Shown here: piece by piece, positions 1 to 5,542 of the stretch
Position numbering within the stretch: position 1 is the stretch's first letter
Layout of the letters: each line of letters starts with the position of its first letter
Origin: an uncultured Oscillospiraceae bacterium
Lineage (GTDB): Bacteria > Bacillota > Clostridia > Oscillospirales > Oscillospiraceae
Direction of reading: 5' to 3'
NCBI GenBank assembly: GCA_910577915.1
Contig: CAJTOM010000095.1
Location: forward strand, 1-7,444
Length of the DNA stretch: 7,444 bases
Program-made: the position numbers and the translations under genes
The notes under the pieces: model-generated
Databases searched by the model: none
Told to the model about the DNA's origin: nothing
What the model saw: the letters and a program-made list of their open reading frames with translations, nothing else

Positions 1-6
1 CACCCC

Positions 7-25
7 TCGCCGCCGGAGGCGGCGA
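7..25. other. Compact hairpin upstream of the phosphatase gene
   Basis: An 8-bp perfect stem (TCGCCGCC / GGCGGCGA) closes a 3-base loop, GGA. It ends 17 bases before the ATG at 43 and just before the AGAAAGGA ribosome binding site. There is no run of T on either strand. It could be the remains of a terminator for a gene lying outside the window, or a structure in the 5' leader of the phosphatase mRNA; the sequence does not decide. A hairpin of the same size and design lies at 6926-6944. Confidence 0.5.
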
Positions 26-42
26 AGAAAGGACCGCCATCT

Positions 43-1053
43 ATGACCACAAAAATCTTTTTAGTCCGCCATGCCGAGGCCGAAGGCAATCTTTTCCGGG
101 TGGCCCACGGTCAGTACGACAGCACCGTTACCCCCCAGGGCTACCGCCAGCTGGCCTGCCTGCGGGAGCGGTTCCGGGAGGAGCGCATTGACGCCGTCTA
201 TGGCAGCGACCTCACCAGGACCCGCACCACCGCCTCCGCCCTGTACGTCCCCAGAAATCTGCCCTTCCGCCCCCTGCCCCTGCTGCGGGAGATCCGGCTG
301 GGCGCATGGGAGCAGATGAGCTGGGGGGACATCCAGCGCATGGACCCCCAGATGTACATCGACTTCAACAAGCGCCCGGACCTCTGGCGCGTCCGGGGGG
401 CCGAGACCTTCTCCCAGGTCCGGGAGCGGATGCTCTCCGCTGTCCGGCAGATGGCCGCCGAGTGCCCCGGCCAGACCGTCGCCGCCGCCAGCCACGGGGC
501 CGCCCTGCGCACCCTGCTGGGGGCCCTGGAGGGTATGAGCCTGGAGCAGACCGGCGCCACCGGCCACGGGGACAACACCGCCGTGAGTCTGCTGGAGGTG
601 GACGGGGACCGGGTCCGGGTGGTCTTCCGGGACGATGCCGGCCACGTCCCCGCCCAGCTGTCCACCTTCCGCCGCCAGAGCTGGCACAAGGGCGACGCCG
701 CCACTGAGCCCGGCCTGTGGTTCCGCACCCTCCGGGAGGACGATGCCGGCCGCACCGTGGAGGCCCTCGCCGGCGAGACCCCGGCGGGCCAGGTGTCCAT
801 GTCCCTGGAGCGGTCGGCCCTGCGGGTGACGGACTACCGGATTCTCCCCGCCCAGCGGGGCCGGCACTACGGCGTGCAGCTGCTGGGCCAGGCGGTGCAG
901 TTCGCTCGGAGGCAGAACCGGGAGACTCTGGTCCTCGCCTGCCCTCCGGAGCTGGCGGCCTACTTCGCCAAGTACGGCTTCGCCCCCGCCGCCGCTGGCG
1001 GCCTGGTGCTGGACATCCGCCGGGTGGTGCGGGAGATTCCCGCCCTGGAGTAA
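43..1053 (+). CDS. Histidine phosphatase fused to a GNAT-like acetyltransferase domain
   Basis: This 336-residue cytoplasmic protein has two domains. Residues 1 to about 200 are a histidine phosphatase (phosphoglycerate mutase superfamily). The phosphohistidine motif RHAEAEGN is at 9-16 with H10 as nucleophile. R59 lies in GSDLTRTRTTAS, E83 is the likely proton donor and H151 is the second catalytic histidine in ASHGAALR. All core residues are present, so it is probably active; the substrate cannot be read from the sequence. Residues from about 224 to 328 look like a GNAT N-acetyltransferase, with a Q/RxxGxG/A-type acetyl-CoA loop at 271-277 (QRGRHYG) and a late AKYGF at 309-313. A stand-alone phosphatase of this type is about 200 residues, so the tail is a true extension. 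The ATG is preceded by AGAAAGGA at about 9 bases. No promoter is visible in the 42 upstream bases, so it may be the end of an operon starting outside. It converges on the ligase gene. Confidence 0.9.
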   Translation: MTTKIFLVRHAEAEGNLFRVAHGQYDSTVTPQGYRQLACLRERFREERIDAVYGSDLTRTRTTASALYVPRNLPFRPLPLLREIRLGAWEQMSWGDIQRMDPQMYIDFNKRPDLWRVRGAETFSQVRERMLSAVRQMAAECPGQTVAAASHGAALRTLLGALEGMSLEQTGATGHGDNTAVSLLEVDGDRVRVVFRDDAGHVPAQLSTFRRQSWHKGDAATEPGLWFRTLREDDAGRTVEALAGETPAGQVSMSLERSALRVTDYRILPAQRGRHYGVQLLGQAVQFARRQNRETLVLACPPELAAYFAKYGFAPAAAGGLVLDIRRVVREIPALE

Positions 1054-1099
1054 CCCGCCATACGCGGAGAGCCTGCCCAGCCTGTTTGGCTGAAAATGC

Positions 1100-1135
1100 C
1101 GGGAGGAGCCCCACATTTCCGTGGGGCTCCTCCCG
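1100..1135. terminator. Intrinsic terminator between convergent genes
   Basis: A perfect 15-bp GC-rich stem (1100-1114 with 1121-1135) closes a 6-base loop, ATTTCC. It lies 47 bases after the phosphatase stop and 23 bases after the ligase stop on the opposite strand. On the minus strand the stem is followed within a few bases by TTTT (1093-1096), a short U-tract that favours termination of the operon transcript. On the plus strand the bases after the stem (TATGCTGTCT) are only moderately T-rich. It is best read as a bidirectional terminator, stronger for the minus-strand operon. Confidence 0.85.
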
Positions 1136-1158
1136 TATGCTGTCTCGCGGGGACGGTC

Positions 1159-3633
1159 TCAGCCCGGCTTTTTCGTCAGGCCCAGCCGCTGGGCGGCCTC
1201 CTCCCGCATCTTGTACTTGAGAATCTTCCCCGCCGCGTTCATGGGGAAGGCGTCCACGAAGTCCACGTACCGGGGGACCTTGTGCTTGGCCATGTGGGAG
1301 AGGACAAAGTCCTTCAGCTCCTGCTCCGTCATGGTCTCTCCCTCCCGCAGGATGACGCAGGCCATGATCTCCTCGCCGTACTGCTCGTCCGGCACGCCGA
1401 TGACCTGCACATCCCGGACCTTGGGGCTGGTGTAGATGAACTCCTCGATCTCCCTGGGGTAGATGTTCTCGCCCCCCCGGATGATCATGTCCTTGAGCCG
1501 GCCGGTGACCTTGAAGTTGCCGTTTTCGTCCTCACAGCACAGATCGCCCGAGTGGAGCCAGCCCTCGGCGTCGATGGCCTCGGCGGTGGCGGAGGGCATC
1601 TTGTAGTAGCCCTTCATAATATTGTACCCCCTGGCCACGAACTCGCCGCTGACCCCCCTGGGGCACTCCTCCCCGGTGTCCGGGTCGATGATCTTGCACT
1701 CCACGTTGGCGAACCGGCTGCCCACGGTCTCCGTGCGCACGTCCAGGGGGTCGTCGAAGCTGCTCATGGTGCAGCCGGGGGAGGCCTCCGTCTGGCCGAA
1801 GACGGAGATGATCTGCTTCATGTTCATCACGTCGGCGGCCTTGCGCATCAGCTCCGGTGGGCAGTTGGCCCCGGCCATGATGCCGGTGCGGATGTGGGAG
1901 AAGTCGGTCTTGGAGAAATCCGGGTGGTTCATCATGGCGATGAACATGGTGGGCACGCCGTTGAAGGTGGTGATCCGCTCCTGGTTGACGCAGGCCAGGG
2001 CCGGCTTGGGGGAGAAGTAGGGCAGAGGGCACATGGTGGCGCCGTGGGTCATGGAGGCGGTCATGGACAGCACCATGCCGAAGCAGTGGAACATGGGCAC
2101 CTGGATCATCATCCGGTCGGCGGTGGAGAGGTCCATGTGGTCGCCGATGTACTTGCCGTTGTTGACCACATTGTAGTGGGTGAGCATGACTCCCTTGGGG
2201 AAGCCGGTGGTGCCGGAGGTGTACTGCATGTTGGCCACGTCGTGCGCGTCCACCGCCGCCGCCCGGCGGCGGACCTCCTGGAGAGAGACCTTCCCGGCCA
2301 GGGCCGCCGCCTCCTCCCAGGTCAGGCACCCGGCCTGCCGGTAGCCCACGGTGATGACGTTGCGCAGGAAGGGGAGCCGCTTGCAGTGGAGGGGCCTGCC
2401 CGGCTGGGCCGTCTCCAGCTCGGGGCAGAGCTCGGCGATGATCTCGGCGTAGCGGCTGTCCCGGTAGCTGTCGATCATCACCAGGGTGTGGGTGTCGGAC
2501 TGGCGCAGCAGGTACTCCGCCTCGTGGATCTTGTAGGCGGTGTTGACGGTGACCAGCACCGCGCCGATCTTGGTGGCGGCCCAGAAGGTGATGAACCAGG
2601 CCGGCACGTTGGTGGCCCAGACGGCCACCTTGTCGCCGCTCTTGACCCCCAGGGCGATGAGGGAGCGGGCAAACTGGTCCACGTCGTCCCGGAACTGGGC
2701 GTAAGTGCGGGTGTAGTCCAGGGTGGTGTACTTGAAGGCGTACTGATCCGGGAACTCCTCCACCATTCTGTCAAGCACCTGGGGGAAGGTGCAGTCGATG
2801 ACGACGTCCTTTTTCCACACATACTGCCCGGTGCCGGCGGCGTTGAAATAGAGGTTTTTCCGCCGGGTCTGCCGCTGGAAGCCGGCCATACAGACGGCGA
2901 AGTGGGTGAGGATCATCTCCGCGTCGTCCAGCCCCGTCACCCAGGAGGGGTCCCAGACCAGGGAGACGAAGCCGTCGTAGTTGACGCTGCGCAGGGCGTT
3001 CATCAGCGCCTGGAGGGGCAGCTCCCCCTCGCCCGTGAGCTCCGGCCCGCCCAGGGCCGTGCCGTCGGTGATGCGCACGTGCCGGACGTAGGCCCCCAGG
3101 TTGGTGATGGTCTGCTCCGGCGTCTCCCCCTGCATCAGGCAGGTGCTGTGGGCGTTCCAGCAGGCGGCCAGGTGGTCGCAGGCGAAGTAGTCCAGCACCT
3201 CCACCAGCTTTTTGGTGTCCGCCAGGGCCCCCGTGCTCTCCAGCAGCAGGGTCACGCCGGCCTTCGCGGCGGCAGCCGCGAAGGGGGCCAGGCGGGCGGT
3301 GACGGCCTGCCCGTCCGCACACACGGTGTGGAGCACCACGTGGGGGACCAGCAGATTGGCCGCGGTCTCGATGGCGGCGGGGATCTCGTCCTCCGCCTCC
3401 TGGCCCATGAGGTCCGCCGCCGTGCCCACGCAGGGGACCGACAGGTCCCTGGCCGCCAGCTGGCGGCGGGCCGCCGCGGCCAGCTCGGGATTGGTGGGGC
3501 TGTTCCGGGTGGTGAGAACGGGGTTTCGCACGCTGTCGATCTCCAGGCCGCTCAGCTTGGCGCCGGCGGCGGCCTGACAGGCCTGGGCCCAGTCCAGGGC
3601 GTTCCAGTATTTAATGGAAAATGCAGCTTTCAT
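1159..3633 (-). CDS. TIM-barrel isomerase-like domain fused to acyl-CoA synthetase (AMP-forming)
   Basis: This 824-residue fusion opens with a xylose-isomerase-like TIM barrel (about 1-260; sugar phosphate isomerase/epimerase family). After a linker, a full adenylate-forming ligase of the FadD/acyl-CoA synthetase class follows (about 280-820). The ligase has the P-loop TSGTTGFPKG at 472-481, FGQTEASPG at 612-620, GWLHSGDL with D697, the hinge GRLKDMIIRGGENIYP at 711-726, and the catalytic lysine K803 in NAAGKILK. It should activate a carboxylic acid with ATP and load it on CoA; the acid is unknown. In the barrel E132 is kept, but other metal-ligand positions differ: WNAH at 159-162 where an Asp is usual, and V226 in VSLVWDP where relatives have Glu. 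The barrel may therefore be non-catalytic. A TTG start at 3654 is possible, but the ATG at 3633 has GAGGAAA six bases upstream. It sits one base after the LeuA-like stop, which suggests translational coupling. Confidence 0.9.
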   Translation of the reverse strand: MKAAFSIKYWNALDWAQACQAAAGAKLSGLEIDSVRNPVLTTRNSPTNPELAAAARRQLAARDLSVPCVGTAADLMGQEAEDEIPAAIETAANLLVPHVVLHTVCADGQAVTARLAPFAAAAAKAGVTLLLESTGALADTKKLVEVLDYFACDHLAACWNAHSTCLMQGETPEQTITNLGAYVRHVRITDGTALGGPELTGEGELPLQALMNALRSVNYDGFVSLVWDPSWVTGLDDAEMILTHFAVCMAGFQRQTRRKNLYFNAAGTGQYVWKKDVVIDCTFPQVLDRMVEEFPDQYAFKYTTLDYTRTYAQFRDDVDQFARSLIALGVKSGDKVAVWATNVPAWFITFWAATKIGAVLVTVNTAYKIHEAEYLLRQSDTHTLVMIDSYRDSRYAEIIAELCPELETAQPGRPLHCKRLPFLRNVITVGYRQAGCLTWEEAAALAGKVSLQEVRRRAAAVDAHDVANMQYTSGTTGFPKGVMLTHYNVVNNGKYIGDHMDLSTADRMMIQVPMFHCFGMVLSMTASMTHGATMCPLPYFSPKPALACVNQERITTFNGVPTMFIAMMNHPDFSKTDFSHIRTGIMAGANCPPELMRKAADVMNMKQIISVFGQTEASPGCTMSSFDDPLDVRTETVGSRFANVECKIIDPDTGEECPRGVSGEFVARGYNIMKGYYKMPSATAEAIDAEGWLHSGDLCCEDENGNFKVTGRLKDMIIRGGENIYPREIEEFIYTSPKVRDVQVIGVPDEQYGEEIMACVILREGETMTEQELKDFVLSHMAKHKVPRYVDFVDAFPMNAAGKILKYKMREEAAQRLGLTKKPG

Positions 3634-3646
3634 ATCACGTTTCCTC
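3631..3646 (-). promoter_or_regulatory. Coupled stop/start with ribosome binding site inside the upstream gene
   Basis: Reading the minus strand, GAGGAAA (3646-3640) lies inside the last codons of the LeuA-like gene. Its TGA stop is at 3637-3635, one base (T) follows, and the ATG of the fusion ligase begins at 3633. The six-base spacing from GAGGAAA to ATG suits initiation. Terminating ribosomes would be delivered almost onto the next start, so the two proteins are probably made in linked amounts. This arrangement also decides the ATG start over the in-frame upstream TTG. Confidence 0.8.
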
Positions 3647-5041
3647 GTAGACAATCTTGTTCAGTGCGCTGATGTAGGCCCGGATGCTGGCCCCGATGAC
3701 GTCGGTGGAGATGCCGCTGCCGGAGTACAGCTTCCCGCCGGAGCGCAGCTTCACCAGGGCGGAGCCCATGGCCTCCCGGCCCTCGGTGACGGTCTGGATC
3801 TGGAAGTCCGCCAGCTCGTAGTGGTGGCCGATGATCTGCTCAATGGCCAGGAAGGCGGCGTCGATGGGGCCGTCCCCGGCGCACACCCCCTGCTGGCGCT
3901 CCCCGTCCTTCTCCAGGGTGAGGCTGGCCATGGCGGAGGCGGCGCTGCCGCAGGTGATGACGTAGGTGACGATGCGGTAGACCGAGGGCACCTGCATGGC
4001 GGTGGAGGCCACGATGGCGTCCAGCTCCCGGGTGCTGACGAAGTGCTTTTTGGAGGCGATGCGCTGGAAGGCCTCGTAGACCCTGGCGTTGTCCTCCTCC
4101 GTGAGGTCGTAGCCCAGGTGGCGCACCACCTTCACCATCTCGCCGATGTCGTCCCCGGCGGTGAGGCACACGGCGGGCGCGCCGTCGTCCACCCCGCTGT
4201 CGAAGGGGGAGCCGCTGCTGCGCTGGCTCTGGAGCAGCCACCGGAGCTGGGCGGCGGCCCGGCTGAGCTCCGTGGTCCGCAGGTTCCAGCGCAGGCCCCG
4301 GCTCTCCCCCCGGGCGGAGAGGTAGGCGGCGAAGTGCTCCGTGGTGGGCGCGTCCATGGGGGCGATGGCGGTTTTCACCAGTCCGGCCCCGGCGTCCAGG
4401 GCGGCGGCGGCGCAGGCGGAGGCCATGTGCAGCCCGTCGGACAGCTCCACCCCCAGCAGGACCTTCTCCAGGCCGGGCACGGCCTCGTACAGGGAGCGGA
4501 TGAAGCCGGCGCACTCGCCGGGGGTCATAATGCCGGCGGAGTCGCACACGGTGACGGCGGAGGCCCCGGCCTCCAGGGCGGCGGAGAGGAGCTGATGGAG
4601 GAACTCCGGCTCCGCCCTGGTGGCGTCCAGGGCGGAGAACTCCACCTGCTCGGTGAAATACCGGGCCCTGCCCACCAGGGCGCGGGCCAGCTCCAGCATG
4701 GCAGGCCCCTTTTTGTGGCACATGTACTCCATCTGGACCGGGGAGGCGGGCAGCAGGATGTGCAGGCCGGGCTTCCGGGCCCCCCTGACGCTCTCCCAGG
4801 TCAGCTCCACGCTCTCCTCCGTCAGCCCCGCCGCCGCCGACAGGCGGGCGGAGGACACCACGGAGGCGATGGTCTTGTTGCTGAGCGCGCCGGCCCTGGC
4901 GTCCAGGATGGGGGGCAGCTCCACGGCGTCCACCTGGAGCCGGTCCAGGGTGCGGGCGATCTCCACCCGCTCCTTGAAGCTCAGGGCCCGGTCCCCGCCG
5001 GCCTGGCGGAGGGTGATGTCGGCGATCTGAACAGTTCTCAT
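3635..5041 (-). CDS. 2-isopropylmalate synthase (LeuA)-like protein lacking the usual metal ligands
   Basis: This 468-residue protein has the architecture of a homocitrate/isopropylmalate synthase. A TIM barrel (about 1-280) is followed by linker helices (about 290-350) and a C-terminal LeuA regulatory dimer domain (about 355-465), with GDGPIDAAF at 389-397 and GSGISTDVIGASIRAY at 441-456. VEFSALDATR (133-142) and CDSAGIMTP (166-174) match the family barrel. The family's TLRD reads TLRQ at 10-13, so the Asp metal ligand is Gln. The HxHND motif reads ELSDG at 199-203, so both His ligands are Glu and Ser. Standard acetyl-CoA condensation with a 2-oxoacid is therefore doubtful; a changed reaction or a leucine-binding, non-catalytic role is possible. 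The ATG at 5041 has AAGGAGA nine bases upstream. Longer reading frames back to 5347 run through the T-box leader and are not real. It is the first gene of the T-box operon. Confidence 0.85.
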   Translation of the reverse strand: MRTVQIADITLRQAGGDRALSFKERVEIARTLDRLQVDAVELPPILDARAGALSNKTIASVVSSARLSAAAGLTEESVELTWESVRGARKPGLHILLPASPVQMEYMCHKKGPAMLELARALVGRARYFTEQVEFSALDATRAEPEFLHQLLSAALEAGASAVTVCDSAGIMTPGECAGFIRSLYEAVPGLEKVLLGVELSDGLHMASACAAAALDAGAGLVKTAIAPMDAPTTEHFAAYLSARGESRGLRWNLRTTELSRAAAQLRWLLQSQRSSGSPFDSGVDDGAPAVCLTAGDDIGEMVKVVRHLGYDLTEEDNARVYEAFQRIASKKHFVSTRELDAIVASTAMQVPSVYRIVTYVITCGSAASAMASLTLEKDGERQQGVCAGDGPIDAAFLAIEQIIGHHYELADFQIQTVTEGREAMGSALVKLRSGGKLYSGSGISTDVIGASIRAYISALNKIVYEET

Positions 5042-5088
5042 GGCAGTTATTCTCCTTTTTGTGGCTGGTTGTGTCTGCTCCGGGACAG

Positions 5089-5120
5089 AAAAAGCCCCGG
5101 GAGCAGAGACTGCTCCCGGG
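5089..5120 (-). terminator. T-box attenuator (terminator hairpin)
   Basis: On the minus strand an 11-bp perfect stem, CCCGGGAGCAG with CTGCTCCCGGG, closes a 3-base loop and is followed by GC and then TTTTT (5093-5089). This is a textbook Rho-independent terminator. Its first strand overlaps the CCCGG that can pair with the CCGGG just before the T-box sequence, so the antiterminator and this terminator exclude each other. It stops transcription 47 bases before the LeuA-like ATG when charged tRNA prevails. Confidence 0.92.
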
Positions 5121-5373
5121 ACGATAAAACAATTACCGCGGTACCACCCGGCTTCGCGCAGGAACCTGCGCGCGCTCAAAGGGCTCAGACAAGCCCCTGC
5201 CCGGATAACGGAGGCAAACCCGTGACGCCCTACTGGAAAGCAGCTCGTTGGGGCGTCCCGCTCCGGCGCCAGCCGACCCGCCGCCGCTCCCCGGCTCGCA
5301 CCGACCGCCGGTTCTCTGAGAGCGTCCACAGCGGGACATAACGCCATCCACGCATTTGAGGTATGTTCGCTTG
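5089..5373 (-). promoter_or_regulatory. T-box riboswitch, probable leucine (CUG) specifier
   Basis: The leader has T-box landmarks in order on the minus strand. The AGAGAACCGGC arm with GGTGCGAGCCGG is the Stem I distal part. An internal loop reads TCGG-CTG-G before CGCCGGAGC. CCAGTAGGGCGTCACGG and CCGTTATC are the Stem II and IIA/B signatures. Then come a Stem III hairpin, GCGCAGG / CCTGCGC, the T-box GGGTGGTACCGCGG (5149-5136), and the terminator. Aligned on the GGAGC/TGAGC element with the Bacillus glyQS leader, recalled from memory, the specifier is CUG (5272-5270), leucine. The antiterminator bulge reads TGGT, which pairs with a tRNA 3' end having A before CCA. That suits tRNA-Leu and excludes tRNA-Gly. 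Alanine (GCU, one base upstream) is the main alternative. Uncharged tRNA should stabilise the antiterminator and switch on the two-gene operon. Confidence 0.9.
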
Positions 5374-5379
5374 GGTGGG

Positions 5380-5409
5380 ATTATAGCACAGAGAAAAACC
5401 CGCTGTCAA
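5380..5409 (-). promoter_or_regulatory. Sigma-A-type promoter for the T-box operon
   Basis: On the minus strand a perfect -35 box TTGACA (5409-5404) and a perfect -10 box TATAAT (5385-5380) are 18 bases apart. TGC directly precedes the -10, giving an extended -10. Transcription should start near 5373, placing the whole T-box in the leader. Such a strong promoter fits control by attenuation, not by initiation. Confidence 0.92.
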
Positions 5410-5438
5410 GAGGAAAATTCCGGCTGTTTCGCTGTTTT

Positions 5439-5457
5439 GGCCGGCATTTTGCCGGCC
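5439..5457. repeat. Inverted repeat between divergent promoters
   Basis: GGCCGGCA and TGCCGGCC form a perfect 8-bp inverted repeat around a TTT centre. It lies upstream of both divergent promoters, about 30 bases from the T-box operon -35 and 25 bases from the efflux gene -35. No T-run follows on the plus strand and nothing ends here, so a terminator is unlikely. A regulator binding site is possible but unproven. Confidence 0.45.
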
Positions 5458-5482
5458 CGCCCCGAAAAAATCCCCTTCCCCC

Positions 5483-5511
5483 TTGCATTTCTCCTCCAAC
5501 CGTCCTACAAT
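5483..5511 (+). promoter_or_regulatory. Promoter for the MATE efflux gene
   Basis: TTGCAT (5483-5488) and TACAAT (5506-5511) are spaced by 17 bases, each one or two mismatches from the sigma-A consensus. Transcription would start near 5518, leaving a leader of about 25 bases that holds the GAGGAGG ribosome binding site. An in-frame TTG at 5483 falls inside this -35 box, which argues against its use as a start codon. Confidence 0.75.
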
Positions 5512-5542
5512 AGAAGCGACCAACAACGACGAGGAGGCCCCT

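Noticed and set aside
61..1116. A 351-codon open frame on the minus strand opposite the phosphatase gene
   Set aside because: Gly/Pro/Ala-rich antisense shadow that would start inside the convergent terminator hairpin; the plus strand carries the phosphatase active-site motifs.
1096..3672. An 858-codon open frame on the plus strand opposite the fusion ligase
   Set aside because: Its translation is low-complexity and rich in His, Gly, Val, Asp and Leu, typical of the antisense of a GC-rich gene. The minus-strand frame has clear family motifs throughout.
3614..5341. A 575-codon open frame on the plus strand opposite the LeuA-like gene
   Set aside because: Gly/His/Ala-rich antisense shadow with no motif; it also runs through the T-box leader.
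5042..5347. N-terminal extension of the LeuA-like protein up to 5347
   Set aside because: These codons fall in the T-box leader and across its terminator. The ATG at 5041 has a good ribosome binding site and begins where the family's barrel begins.
5483..5542. TTG start adding 20 residues to the MATE protein
   Set aside because: The TTG coincides with the -35 box of the gene's promoter and lies upstream of the likely transcription start; the ATG at 5543 has GAGGAGG five bases upstream.
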